NCBI GenBank assembly: GCA_965200175.1
Contig: OZ241345.1
Location: 1,736,001-1,800,000, forward strand
Direction: 5' to 3'
Origin: Azophilus sp026709365
GTDB taxonomy: Bacteria; Pseudomonadota; Gammaproteobacteria; Pseudomonadales; Azotimanducaceae
Length of the DNA: 64,000 bases
The notes beneath the pieces were generated by a model. That model had not been told where the DNA came from. It saw only the letters and a list, made by a program, of their open reading frames with translations, and did no database searches. Both the position numbers and the translations under genes were made by a program. Below are positions 44,959-53,972 of this stretch, in pieces; the stretch's first letter is position 1, and every line of letters begins with the position of its first letter.

Positions 44959-46590
44959 CTACCGACTCAAGCGGCCACGTTCCCGCTGCAAGCTGCGGAA
45001 GATCGATGCGCACATCAACAGCAGAACCACGGTGAATGGCAGGCCGATGGAGATGACCATCGCCTGCAGCGCTTCCAAGCCGCCGCCCAGCAACAGGGCG
45101 ATGGCCACCGCGCCCTGAAAGACGCACCAGAACAAGCGTTGCGGCAAAGGCGCATCCAATTTGCCGCCGGCAGTGATCGAGTCCACCACCAAGGAGCCGG
45201 AATCGGAGGAAGTGACGAAGAAGACGATGATCAGCACGATGCTCACCGCGGCAGTGATCCCCGCGAACGGCAAGCCCTCCAGCATGGCAAACAGGGCTAT
45301 GGGCAGGTTGTAGCCGTCAATCACTTGGGCACGCACCGCGCTGTCCGGATCGCTGAGCACTTGATCGATGGCCACGCCGCCGAAAACCGACATCCACAGC
45401 GCTGAAATCAGGGTTGGCGCCAACAACACGCAGGCGATGAATTGGCGCACCGTCCGGCCTCTGGAAACGCGGGCGATGAACATGCCCACGAACGGCGACC
45501 ACGCGATCCACCAAGCCCAATAGAAGGCCGTCCAGTCTTGGCGGAACAGGTCGTCGGTTCGGCCGACCGGATTGGAGAGCGCGGGCATTTCCCGCAAGTA
45601 CGTCACGACGCCAAGCGCGAAATCGGTCAGCAGGCGCAGCGTCGGCCCGGCAACGAGCACGAACAGCAGCAGCAGGCCGGCCAAGGCGACGTTGATCTGC
45701 GAAAGCACCTTGACGCCACGCTCCATGCCGCGCGCTACGGAGGTCAGCGCAATGGCAGTGATGGCGATGATCAATGCCACCTGAACCCCCGTTGAAGCGG
45801 GCGTGCCGAACACATGGCTTAAGCCGGCGCTGGCTTGCTGCGCACCCAAGCCCAGGGAGGTGGCCAAGCCGAACAGAGTGGCGAAGACCGCCAAGGTGTC
45901 GATGACGTGGCCCACCCAGCCCCAAACCCGCTCCCCAAACAGGGGGTGGAAGGCGGAGCGGATGGTGAACGGCAGCCCGCCGTTGTGCGCCGCCAGCCCC
46001 AAGGCCAGGGCCACCACGCCATAGACCGCCCAAGGATGCAGGCCCCAGTGGTACAGGGTGGCGCCCAGGCCCATGGCCTTGGCTCGCGCGACCTGCTCCG
46101 CGGCGATGCCGCCGTCCGCGCCAAAGGGCGACGCCACGCCCAGCGGCTGCGACACGCCCATGTGGTAAACCGGCTCCAAAACGCCGAAGAACATCAAGCC
46201 GATGCCCACCCCCGCCGCAAACAACATGGCGAACCAAGCGCCGAAACTGAAGTCCGGGACGGCATCGCGGCCACCGATCTTGATGCGGCCCCAAGGCGGC
46301 GCCATCAACAGGAGGCAGAACAGCACGAACAGATTGGCGGCGACGATGAAGAACCCGTCGAAGATGTCCGTCAGCGCGGCGCGCAGCCAGCCAAACGCGC
46401 TGGCCGCTTGGCCGGGAAACGCCAGCGCCACTAGCACGAAGACCACGATGGCCCCTGCCGAAATCAGGAAGACGGGGTTGTGGATGTCGAAGCCGCAGCG
46501 GTAGATTCGACCGGAAATGTTGTCCTGGCCGATCAGGTAGCCGGGAGCCTGCCCGTTCGGCCCATCTACTCCCAATTCCGCTTGCGCCAT
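44959..46590 (-). CDS. BCCT family betaine/choline/carnitine transporter
   Basis: A 543-residue sodium- or proton-coupled transporter with 12 transmembrane helices for quaternary ammonium osmolytes. The BCCT signature is complete: DWTAFYWAWWIAWSPFVGMF then IARVSRGRTVRQF. The first helices contain IHNPVFLISAGAIVVFVLVA, the Gly-rich MLFAAGVGIGLMFFGVLEPV motif follows in helix 4-5, and SSDSGSLVVDSITAGGK is the sodium-site loop. I start at the ATG at 46590, close to GGAG; the frame continues upstream. Divergent from the AAA-ATPase locus, with repeat A5 between. Confidence 0.93.
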   Translation of the reverse strand: MAQAELGVDGPNGQAPGYLIGQDNISGRIYRCGFDIHNPVFLISAGAIVVFVLVALAFPGQAASAFGWLRAALTDIFDGFFIVAANLFVLFCLLLMAPPWGRIKIGGRDAVPDFSFGAWFAMLFAAGVGIGLMFFGVLEPVYHMGVSQPLGVASPFGADGGIAAEQVARAKAMGLGATLYHWGLHPWAVYGVVALALGLAAHNGGLPFTIRSAFHPLFGERVWGWVGHVIDTLAVFATLFGLATSLGLGAQQASAGLSHVFGTPASTGVQVALIIAITAIALTSVARGMERGVKVLSQINVALAGLLLLFVLVAGPTLRLLTDFALGVVTYLREMPALSNPVGRTDDLFRQDWTAFYWAWWIAWSPFVGMFIARVSRGRTVRQFIACVLLAPTLISALWMSVFGGVAIDQVLSDPDSAVRAQVIDGYNLPIALFAMLEGLPFAGITAAVSIVLIIVFFVTSSDSGSLVVDSITAGGKLDAPLPQRLFWCVFQGAVAIALLLGGGLEALQAMVISIGLPFTVVLLLMCASIFRSLQRERGRLSR

Positions 46591-46679
46591 ACTCCGCTCG
46601 CCCCAACAAGCCTGCAACGCGACCATGTTAGCGCGGTTGGGCAGGGTGCGCTTGCCAGCGCACGACCCGACAGTCACGT

Positions 46680-46753
46680 ATGGAGTTCGCTGGCGCGAAA
46701 CTCCGCGCTAGTCGCTTAAGCCAGATTCCGAAACGTTTCCGAGCCCGCACAGC
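46680..46753 (-). repeat. Dispersed repeat family A, copy A5
   Basis: In minus orientation: GGCTGTGCGGGCTCGGAAAC, GTTTCGGAATCTGGCTTAAG, then GCGGAGTTTCGC paired with GCGAACTCC (one T shorter than other copies). It sits in the divergent gap between the BCCT and AAA-ATPase genes, close to both promoters. Confidence 0.75.
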
Positions 46754-46839
46754 CAGCACTCCAATCCGGCCTTTTTTGCTATCCGCTTTTCGCGGGCCGT
46801 TTTCCGCTACACTTCGGAAGTCCTTAGGTCGCCAATCCC

Positions 46840-47874
46840 ATGTGCAGCAATGTTCAACCGATCACCCGAATCAAGCTGACTCGCTTCACGGCGTTTCAGA
46901 GCTTGGACCTGCGCCCCTCTCCGGGCATAAACGTACTTGTGGGCGCCAATGGCACCGGCAAAACGCACATCATGAAGGTGGCCTACGCGGCCTGCGAGGC
47001 GACCCGCCCCCAAGTGCGGCTAACCGACAAGCTGGTGGCTGTGTTCCTGCCCTCGAAATCGCGAATAGGGCGTCTCGTGAAGCGCCAGCAGGGCCGCGCT
47101 CAAGCCATGGTCCAAGTTTGGCGGGGCGACAGCAACATCCGGGCAAAGTTTTCGACGGTTGCCAAGCATGCGGAAAGGGCACGAACCACACAGCGGCATT
47201 GGCACGACAATCCATCAACGGCAGTTTACATACCCGTTAAGGAAATGTTGGCCAACGGCCCCGGATTTCGCTCACTTTATGCCGAGCGAAGCGTACATTT
47301 CGAGGAGATCTATGCAGATATCCTTGACCGGGCTTATCTTCCCCTGCTGCGCGGTCCCGCTGGCGGTCAGCGAGGGCGTCTTCTGAAGCAGTTGGCGAAG
47401 GTTCTTGAGGGCAAGGTGAGCTACAGCAATGAGGAGTTCTTCCTCAACAGCCGCCAAGGCAAGCTGGAGTTCACCTTGGTGGCGGAAGGGCTGCGCAAGC
47501 TGGGGCTGCTGTGGCTGCTGCTGCAAAACGGCACCTTGCTGGAAGGGTCGGTGCTGTTCTGGGATGAGCCGGAAACCAACTTGAATCCCAAGCTGTTTGG
47601 TCCCTTGACCCAAATTCTCCTGGAACTGCAACGGATGGGCGTGCAGGTGTTCTTAGCCACCCATGACTACGCCATCCTCAAGCAGTTGGACTTGCAGTCC
47701 ACGGGAGAGGATCGGATCGCCTATCACACGCTGCATCGAAGTGATGCGAAGCAGCTAAACTGCAATACGGTTCAGAGCTATTTGGACATCAGCCCCAACG
47801 CCATTGCTGACGCATTCGACGAGTTGTACGACCTCGAAATTGAACGCGCCATCAATTCCACAGGTGATGTCTAG
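46840..47874 (+). CDS. AAA family ATPase (ABC/OLD-like)
   Basis: 344 residues: N-terminal ITRIKLTRFTAFQSLDLRPS then GINVLVGANGTGKTHIMK (Walker A, Gly35-Thr42), a helical insert (about residues 90-220), Walker B SVLFWDEPETNLNPKL (Asp242, Glu243) and the D-loop/H-switch VFLATHDYAILKQLDL. It is a single-chain SMC/ABC-type ATPase like those in OLD, Gabija or PARIS-type defence genes, but no TOPRIM is fused. The next gene starts one base before its stop ends, so the two form a unit. A TACACT box lies 26 bases before the ATG. Defence is inferred. Confidence 0.88.
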   Translation: MCSNVQPITRIKLTRFTAFQSLDLRPSPGINVLVGANGTGKTHIMKVAYAACEATRPQVRLTDKLVAVFLPSKSRIGRLVKRQQGRAQAMVQVWRGDSNIRAKFSTVAKHAERARTTQRHWHDNPSTAVYIPVKEMLANGPGFRSLYAERSVHFEEIYADILDRAYLPLLRGPAGGQRGRLLKQLAKVLEGKVSYSNEEFFLNSRQGKLEFTLVAEGLRKLGLLWLLLQNGTLLEGSVLFWDEPETNLNPKLFGPLTQILLELQRMGVQVFLATHDYAILKQLDLQSTGEDRIAYHTLHRSDAKQLNCNTVQSYLDISPNAIADAFDELYDLEIERAINSTGDV

Positions 47875-48392
47875 TGCCTCGTCAAGCGTCAACACTGCGC
47901 GAAGGCGAATTGCGGATCACGCTGCCCAACGGGGCCAGCGGCAGACAATTTGATGGATCAGGGCACGGACACGAACTGTCGCACTGCATGAAGGCAGTGG
48001 ACTGGGTCGTTGAGCTATCTGACCACATAAGGTTTATCGAGCTCAAGGATCCAGACGCCCAACGTGCCGCAGCCCATCAAGATCGACATGAATTCCTATC
48101 CAGGAATCTAACCCCTGCCCTGACTTCCAAGTTCCGCGACTCGTTTCTCTACGAGTGGGCTTGCCGGCGGGTTGGAAAGCCCATAAGCTACTTCGTGGTC
48201 ATCGCTTCCAAGTCCTTGGACAAGACTGCCCTAATGACCCGGTCAGAGGCGTTGAAACGGCAACTTCCATCGGGCAAACCCCAATCTTGGCAACGACCTA
48301 TGGCACATGCCTGCGGCGTCTTCAACATCGAGACGTGGAATGCCAGCTTTCCTGATTGGCACTTGGAGCGCGTTCCTGAAGGATCCAATTGA
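47874..48392 (+). CDS. Putative PD-(D/E)xK-like nuclease partner of AAA ATPase
   Basis: 172 residues, start GTG at 47874 overlapping the ATPase stop by one base. The segment MKAVDWVVELSDHIRFIELK has Asp43, Glu47 and a Glu56-x-Lys58, the arrangement of restriction-endonuclease-fold active sites. It is followed by FRDSFLYEWACRRVGKPISY then FVVIASKSLDKTALMTRSEA and the C-terminal HACGVFNIETWNASFPDWH. I believe this is a conserved but unnamed companion of such ATPases. It could be the effector of a two-gene defence module. The nuclease call rests on one motif only. Confidence 0.6.
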   Translation: MPRQASTLREGELRITLPNGASGRQFDGSGHGHELSHCMKAVDWVVELSDHIRFIELKDPDAQRAAAHQDRHEFLSRNLTPALTSKFRDSFLYEWACRRVGKPISYFVVIASKSLDKTALMTRSEALKRQLPSGKPQSWQRPMAHACGVFNIETWNASFPDWHLERVPEGSN

Positions 48393-48420
48393 CCCTCTTG
48401 CCGACCACGAAACTAAACCG

Positions 48421-49299
48421 TCAGCCAATCAAGCACGCCGCGTCTTCCGCCACGATCCGATTTTCCAGGTGGCCGAGCTTTTCGATCTCCACCCGGACCA
48501 CATCGCCCGCCTTCAGGAAGCTCGGCGGATTCCTCGCCGCGCCGACACCCGCCGGCGTGCCCATGAACAGCACGTCGCCAACCTCCAAGGTAAACGCCTT
48601 GGTCAGGTGGGCGATGGCGTCATGGCAGTCGAAGATCAGGTGGCGGGTGTTGGAGCTTTGCCGCTGTTCGCCATTGACCGTGCTGCGGATGTCGAGGCTG
48701 TGCGGGTCGCCCACTTCGTCCGGCGTCACCAGCCAAGGCCCCATCGGGCCGTGGGTGTCGAATGACTTGCCGATTTGCATGGTCATGGCCGCCCGCTGCC
48801 AATCCCGGACGCTTACGTCGTTGCCGCAGCAGAAGCCGCCGATCACCTCCGCCGCGCGCTCCCTAGGCACATGCTTGCAGCGCTTGCCAATGATGACGCA
48901 GAGCTCCGCCTCGTAGTCCAAGGCCGAGGAAACGGCAGGCAGATTGATGCGGTCATAGGGGCCGTTCGCGCAGGTCACCTGCTTGTTGAACCACATCTGC
49001 ACCTTCGGCTTGGCCATGCCGGTCTCCTTGATGTGGTCGGCGTAGTTCAGGCCAATGCCGAGCATCTTGCCGGGGTTGGGAACCGGGGGGCGCAACTGAA
49101 CAGCGTCGAGCGGGAGCGTCGCGCCGTCGGACTCACCGGCCCGGCGCACCGCATCCATGGCGGCATTGCCACCGGCGAGCAGCTCCCGCATCGTGCCGGG
49201 CACGCCCGGCGCGCCGGTGAGGTCGAGCACGCCATCATCCCGAACGATGCCCAAACGCGGTGCGTCATCGCCGGAGGTGCGGAAGGTGGCAAGTTTCAT
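48421..49299 (-). CDS. Fumarylacetoacetate hydrolase family protein
   Basis: A 292-residue FAH-family enzyme cleaving C-C bonds of, or isomerising, 2-keto/2-hydroxy-dienoate compounds with Mg2+. The core is KMLGIGLNYADHIKETGM then ALDYEAELCVIIGKRCKHVP, whose ExE metal ligands Glu-Ala-Glu are visible, plus GFCCGNDVSVRDWQ, KSFDTHGPMGPWLVT and VLFMGTPAGVGAARNPPSFL. GGAGCCAGACC precedes the ATG at 49299. Typical of aromatic or hydroxyphenylacetate catabolism; no pathway partner is adjacent. Confidence 0.93.
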   Translation of the reverse strand: MKLATFRTSGDDAPRLGIVRDDGVLDLTGAPGVPGTMRELLAGGNAAMDAVRRAGESDGATLPLDAVQLRPPVPNPGKMLGIGLNYADHIKETGMAKPKVQMWFNKQVTCANGPYDRINLPAVSSALDYEAELCVIIGKRCKHVPRERAAEVIGGFCCGNDVSVRDWQRAAMTMQIGKSFDTHGPMGPWLVTPDEVGDPHSLDIRSTVNGEQRQSSNTRHLIFDCHDAIAHLTKAFTLEVGDVLFMGTPAGVGAARNPPSFLKAGDVVRVEIEKLGHLENRIVAEDAACLIG

Positions 49300-49411
49300 G
49301 GTCTGGCTCCAATGGGTTGCTTGGGTCGCCGTGGCTGACAACCCGGTGAGCGGTGCTGAATGGCGCACACTCTACACGAATCCGGCCTCCCGGCGTTCGC
49401 CCGCATCACTT

Positions 49412-49484
49412 CAGCAGTGACTCAGTTTGACTCACCTCATCGTCGTGATTCGGCCGAGGACGGGACGCGCTCGCTCCGGGGGAC
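49412..49484 (+). repeat. Dispersed repeat family B, copy B2
   Basis: Reads CAGTGACTCAGTTTGACTCA, then CTCATCGTCGTGATTCGGCC and GAGGACGGGACGCG…CTCCGGGGGAC, matching the inverted copy at 28191-28263 with a few substitutions. In the gap upstream of pepQ. Confidence 0.7.
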
Positions 49485-49559
49485 AACGCCAAAGCCCAGC
49501 AACGTCTATTGGAAGGGGCATTCCGCCCTCGTCAACTGAGCCAGTGCCCAACTTTCCGC

Positions 49560-49565
49560 TACAAT
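49560..49565 (+). promoter_or_regulatory. -10 box near the pepQ start
   Basis: TACAAT ends 8 bases before the ATG at 49574, with no Shine-Dalgarno between, suggesting a leaderless transcript. Confidence 0.4.
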
Positions 49566-49573
49566 CACGGCAA

Positions 49574-50908
49574 ATGGATGCGCGTTGCAGTCAAAGGCAC
49601 CCGGAACACCTGCGGTTGGTGACTTCACGCTGGACAGAGGCCTTGGAGGCAAGCGGCTTCGAGGCCGTGGTAGTCGGGGCTGGCCGCCCCAGGTTCTACC
49701 CATTCGACGACCTCGCGCCCAGCTTTCGGCCCAATCCCCACTTCACGCTCTGGTTTCCGGAGAAACGCTGCGAGGGCGCGGCCCTGCTGTTCACTCCGGG
49801 CAGCCGGCCGGCCCTGTACTTCCATTCGCCCGCAGACTACTGGCACCAGCCCGCGCAAGCGCCGGATTGGGCGGCGGAGCGCTATGAACTGCGCACCTTC
49901 AAGGAGGCCGAGGACTTGGAGGCGGCCGTCGGCCAAGCGCTGCGCAACCATCGCCGGGTCGCCTTCATCGGCGAAAGCCCGCCGGATGGCTGGGCCGTCG
50001 AAGCCAATCCCGCGCCGCTGATCCGTCGGCTGCACCACCAGCGGGCCAGGAAGACCGGCTTTGAAGTGGCTTGTCAGGAGCGGGCGACCGAGCACGGAGT
50101 GAGGGGCCACATCGCCGCCCGCGAGGCCTATCGCGCCAACGGCAGCGAGTTCGACATCCTGGGCGCCTTCCTGACCGGCTCCGGGCAAACCGAGGCTGAG
50201 GCGCCCTACCCCTGCATCATCGGGCGCAACGAGCACGCCGCGGTGCTGCACTACCAGAACTACGACCGCAGCCCCCCGGCGGACGACCACGGCTTCCTGA
50301 TCGACGCCGGTGCCTCCCACTTGGGCTACGGGTCCGACATCAGCCGCACTTGGCCGGGCCGGGAGGCCACCGCGTTTGCCGAGCTCATAGCCGCTCTCGA
50401 TGAGCAGCAGCGCGCGCTGATCGAGACCATCCGCCCGGGCCTTAACTACTTGGACCTGCATCTGGCGATGCACCGCCGCATCGGCGAGCTCCTCAGCCGC
50501 TTTGAATTGGTGCGGTGCAGCGACGACGCCGCCTATGAACTGGGCCTGACCCGCACCTTCATGCCGCACGGCCTCGGCCACCTGCTCGGCGTGCAAACCC
50601 ACGACGTCGGCGGCTGGCAGACCACGCCGGAAGGCGGCGAGACGCCGCCGCCGGACGCCCACGCCACCCTGCGCCTGACGCGAACCATCGAGGCGGACAT
50701 GGTCTTCACCATCGAACCCGGCCTGTACTTCATTCCCATGCTGTTGAGCCGCTTGCGCCAGGAGGCCAGCGCGCGCGAGGTCAACTGGCCGTTGGTCGAG
50801 ACCATGACGCCTTGGGGCGGCGCCCGAATCGAGGACAACGTTCTGGTCACGGAGGACGGAGTCCGCAACCTGACCCGCGAAGCCTTCGCCGCCTTGGATC
50901 CAAGCTAG
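49574..50908 (+). CDS. pepQ: Xaa-Pro dipeptidase
   Basis: A 444-residue M24B metallopeptidase, the length of E. coli PepQ, that hydrolyses Xaa-Pro dipeptides. Dinuclear metal ligands: FLIDAGASHLGYGSDISRTW (two Asp), HGLGHLLGVQTHDVGG (His), FTIEPGLYFIPMLL (Glu) and RIEDNVLVTEDGVRNLT (Glu). The PHGLGHLLGVQTHDVGG stretch distinguishes PepQ from PepP. It is cytosolic. The S9 peptidase gene starts 3 bases after the stop, so an operon for proline-peptide turnover is likely. Confidence 0.95.
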   Translation: MDARCSQRHPEHLRLVTSRWTEALEASGFEAVVVGAGRPRFYPFDDLAPSFRPNPHFTLWFPEKRCEGAALLFTPGSRPALYFHSPADYWHQPAQAPDWAAERYELRTFKEAEDLEAAVGQALRNHRRVAFIGESPPDGWAVEANPAPLIRRLHHQRARKTGFEVACQERATEHGVRGHIAAREAYRANGSEFDILGAFLTGSGQTEAEAPYPCIIGRNEHAAVLHYQNYDRSPPADDHGFLIDAGASHLGYGSDISRTWPGREATAFAELIAALDEQQRALIETIRPGLNYLDLHLAMHRRIGELLSRFELVRCSDDAAYELGLTRTFMPHGLGHLLGVQTHDVGGWQTTPEGGETPPPDAHATLRLTRTIEADMVFTIEPGLYFIPMLLSRLRQEASAREVNWPLVETMTPWGGARIEDNVLVTEDGVRNLTREAFAALDPS

Positions 50909-50911
50909 CCC

Positions 50912-53023
50912 GTGCCGAAGCTCACCGTCGAACGGCTGTTCAGCGACCCGCCGCTGTTCGCCGATGCGCCACGGCATCCGCAGATGGCGCCGGACGGCGG
51001 CTGCATCACCTACCTGCAAGCCGCCCCCGACGACCGGGAACGACTGGACCTGTGGCGGGCGGACCCGACAACAGGCGCGGCGGAGCGCTGGGTCTCCGGT
51101 GCCGACCTGACCGCGGACACCTCCCCAACAGCCGCGGAGCGCGCCGAACAGGAGCGCCGCCGCGCCTTCGTTCACGGCATCACGAGCCATCAATGGCATC
51201 CCGATGGGCGGGCCCTGCTGCTGGTGGCCGAGGGCAGCGGCCACCTGCTCGACGTGGCGACAGGGCACATCCGCAGGATCACGCCGGAAGGCAGGCGCTA
51301 CACGGACATCAAGCTCTCGCCCCAAGGGCAGCATCTGAGCTACGTCGCCGACGGCAATCTGTACATGAAGAGGCTAGCGGACGGCTGTGAGCGAACCGTC
51401 GCCGCCAGTGAGGACCCGAACCTAAGCTTCGGCATCGCCGACTTCCTCGCCCAAGAGGAAATGAACCGCTACGATGGCCACTGGTGGCGCAAGGATGAGG
51501 CTCAAATCGCCTTTACCCGAGTGGACGCCTCGCCGGTGCGGGCCAGCCGCCGCTTCGAGGCCGACAGCCAAGGGCTGCAGGTGATCGAGCAGCGCTACCC
51601 TTTCGCCGGCGAGGCCAACCCCGCGGTCGGTTTGGGCCTCTACGACGTCGTCTCCGCCGCCACCCGCTGGATCGACTACGCCGATGCGCCTGGGGATTAC
51701 TTGGCGCGCGTGGCCTTCGTCGGCGGCAAATTGGCCGTGCAGGTGCAAAACCGCGCCCAGAATCGCCTGCGCCTGAAGTTGATCGACACGGCCAGCCTCG
51801 CGGCATGCACGCTCATTGAGGAGTCCTCCGCCACCTGGATCAACCTGCACGACAACTTCACGCCCATTGGCGAGGACGACTATCTCTGGACCTCCGAGCG
51901 CAGCGGCACCAGCCAAATCTACCGCTACCGCAACGACAACTGCGAGCCGGTCAGCCGAGGCCACGGGCACATCACCCGTATCCTGACCGCAAACAGCGAA
52001 CGTGTACTGGCCTCCGGCTGGCTGGAGACGCCCACCGAGCAGCACCTCTACCGCTTCGACTTGGGCGACGGCAGGCCGACTCGCCTGACCGGCCCCGGCT
52101 GGCATGACGTGACCGCCAGCCAAAGCGGCGCATGGCTCTTTGCTCAGGGCTCAAGCCTGCAAAGCCCCGGCCGGATTCAGTTTGGCCGAGGAGATGGCGA
52201 ATGGCGGCCGTTGTCCGAGACCAAGATCGACCGTCAACACCCCTACCATCCCTTCGTTGATGAGCACGTCACGCCCGAGCTCGGCACGCTCGTCGCCGAA
52301 GACGGACAGACGCTGCACTACCGCCTAACCGCCCCCCCATCGCCCGCCGAGCCGGTTCCGCTGATCGTTTACGTCTATGGCGGCCCAGGGGCGCAGCGGG
52401 TGCGCAACGAGTGGCCACCCCTGCTGCTGCAGCTCTTCGCCCAGCGCGGCTTCGGCGTGCTGGAGCTCGACAACCGAGGCAGCACCAACCGCGGCCTGCG
52501 CTTCGAGGCAGCCATTCATCGATGCCTAGGTCAGGCTGAGGTGCGCGACCAGGCATTGGGCGTCGAGTTCGCCGCCAACCTGCCTTGGGTGGATGCTGAC
52601 CGCATCGGCGTGTTCGGCCACAGCTACGGCGGCTACATGGCATTGATGTGCCTGGCGCAACTGCCTGAGCGGTTTCGGGCTGGGGTGGCGGTGGCGCCGG
52701 TCACCGACTGGCGGCTCTATGACACCCACTACACGGAGCGGTATCTCGGCCAGCCCGAGGACAATGCCGAAGGCTACGCGGCGAGTTCGGCGCTCACCCA
52801 CCTCGAAGGCATCCGCGGCAAGCTGCTGCTCATGCACGGCATGTCCGACGACAACGTGGTCTTCACCCACTCCATGCGCTTGATGACGGCGCTGCAGGAG
52901 GCCAACGTCCCCTTCGAGCTCATGACCTACCCTGGCGCCAAGCACTCCCTGCAGCAGAAGGCGGTGGCCATCCACCGCTTCAACCTGATCCTGGATTTCT
53001 TCGAGAGGCATCTATGCCAGTAA
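50912..53023 (+). CDS. S9 family dipeptidyl-peptidase IV-like serine peptidase
   Basis: A 703-residue prolyl oligopeptidase/DPP-IV family enzyme. An eight-bladed beta-propeller N-terminal domain (YLWTSERSGTSQIYRYRNDN, WHDVTASQSGAWLF) precedes the alpha/beta-hydrolase domain. The nucleophile is Ser571 in GHSYGGYMALM, the Asp is in MSDDNVVFTHSMRLM and the His is in YPGAKHSLQQK. It cleaves Xaa-Pro dipeptides from N-termini. It starts at GTG 50912 three bases after pepQ. There is no signal peptide, so probably cytosolic. It overlaps the following GNAT gene by 10 bases. Confidence 0.94.
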   Translation: MPKLTVERLFSDPPLFADAPRHPQMAPDGGCITYLQAAPDDRERLDLWRADPTTGAAERWVSGADLTADTSPTAAERAEQERRRAFVHGITSHQWHPDGRALLLVAEGSGHLLDVATGHIRRITPEGRRYTDIKLSPQGQHLSYVADGNLYMKRLADGCERTVAASEDPNLSFGIADFLAQEEMNRYDGHWWRKDEAQIAFTRVDASPVRASRRFEADSQGLQVIEQRYPFAGEANPAVGLGLYDVVSAATRWIDYADAPGDYLARVAFVGGKLAVQVQNRAQNRLRLKLIDTASLAACTLIEESSATWINLHDNFTPIGEDDYLWTSERSGTSQIYRYRNDNCEPVSRGHGHITRILTANSERVLASGWLETPTEQHLYRFDLGDGRPTRLTGPGWHDVTASQSGAWLFAQGSSLQSPGRIQFGRGDGEWRPLSETKIDRQHPYHPFVDEHVTPELGTLVAEDGQTLHYRLTAPPSPAEPVPLIVYVYGGPGAQRVRNEWPPLLLQLFAQRGFGVLELDNRGSTNRGLRFEAAIHRCLGQAEVRDQALGVEFAANLPWVDADRIGVFGHSYGGYMALMCLAQLPERFRAGVAVAPVTDWRLYDTHYTERYLGQPEDNAEGYAASSALTHLEGIRGKLLLMHGMSDDNVVFTHSMRLMTALQEANVPFELMTYPGAKHSLQQKAVAIHRFNLILDFFERHLCQ

Positions 53024-53475
53024 GCGTGCGCCGGGCGAATGAACGGGACATCGACCGAATCGTCGAGTTCAACTTGGCCATGGCCCGCGAAAGCGAGGAC
53101 AAGGGGCTCAACCCCGAAACCCTCCGAGCCGGCGTTGCGGCCGTGCTGGCCGAACCCGCCAACGGCTTCTACCTCATGGCCGAAGCGGACGGGCGGCCCG
53201 TCGGCTCGCTGATGGTGACCACCGAATGGAGCGACTGGCGCAACGGCCGCTTCTGGTGGATACAGAGCGTCTTCGTGGCGCCGGAACACCGCCGCCAAGG
53301 CATCTACAGCCGCTTGCACGACTCGGTGCGCCGCACCGCCCAAGCCGACGGTCAATGTTGCGGCCTGCGGCTCTACGTCGAAAAGCGCAACATCGGCGCC
53401 CAAGCCGCCTACGCAAGCCTCGGCATGACGCCCACCCACTACGACCTTTTCGAAGAGGAGTTTGGGGCGGGTTAG
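53014..53475 (+). CDS. GNAT family N-acetyltransferase
   Basis: 153 residues with the GNAT fold: SVRRANERDIDRIVEFNLAM at the start, SLMVTTEWSDWRNGRFWWIQ then VFVAPEHRRQGIYSRLHDSV (acetyl-CoA loop R-R-Q-G-x-x), and LYVEKRNIGAQAAYASLGM near the end. Substrate unknown. It overlaps the S9 peptidase by 10 bases, so it is translationally coupled and third in the pepQ operon. Confidence 0.92.
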   Translation: MPVSVRRANERDIDRIVEFNLAMARESEDKGLNPETLRAGVAAVLAEPANGFYLMAEADGRPVGSLMVTTEWSDWRNGRFWWIQSVFVAPEHRRQGIYSRLHDSVRRTAQADGQCCGLRLYVEKRNIGAQAAYASLGMTPTHYDLFEEEFGAG

Positions 53476-53532
53476 GAGCCTGCGCATCGCCTTGCGGCGA
53501 TGCGTTTGAGTTCGCAACCCAATCATGGCGCG

Positions 53533-53883
53533 CTAAAGCGTGTGCGTTTCCCGCTCCGCGTGGGACGCATCGCCCAGCCAGTCCTTGACGATCGCCGCGA
53601 GCGGGTTGTCCGGCTCGCTGAACTGAATGCCGATGCCCGACACCCGCTGCCCTTCGCAGTCCGGCGGCGTTATCCACACCACCTTGCCCGCCAAGGGGAT
53701 GCGGTTGGCATCACCGGGCAGGGTCAGAAGGACAAAGACCTCGTCGCCCAACTCGTACGCATCCGCCGTGGGAACGAACAGCCCGCCGTTGCGAATGAAC
53801 GGCATGTGGGCTGCTTGCAGCACCGCTTTGTCGTGTATGGCCAGGGATAGGATGCCGTTGTTGACCTGATGGGATTCGCTCAT
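53533..53883 (-). CDS. pilZ: PilZ domain protein
   Basis: A 116-residue type IV pilus assembly PilZ homologue of the Pseudomonas kind: ILSLAIHDKAVLQAAHMPFI then RNGGLFVPTADAYELGDEVF, VLLTLPGDANRIPLAGKVVW, and the family end ERETHTL. The canonical c-di-GMP-binding RxxxR is not obvious, as in Pseudomonas PilZ, so it may act without the nucleotide. The ATG at 53883 follows AAGG. Last gene of the acpP-fabF-mltG-tmk-holB-pilZ block, as usual in Gammaproteobacteria. Confidence 0.93.
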   Translation of the reverse strand: MSESHQVNNGILSLAIHDKAVLQAAHMPFIRNGGLFVPTADAYELGDEVFVLLTLPGDANRIPLAGKVVWITPPDCEGQRVSGIGIQFSEPDNPLAAIVKDWLGDASHAERETHTL

Positions 53884-53972
53884 GTCACAGACCTTGGTTG
53901 CCAATCAATGGGACCATGTTGGCGACCCACCCGGTCCTGTCCAGTGGTGATTTCCCAAAGATCTGTAGGAAA

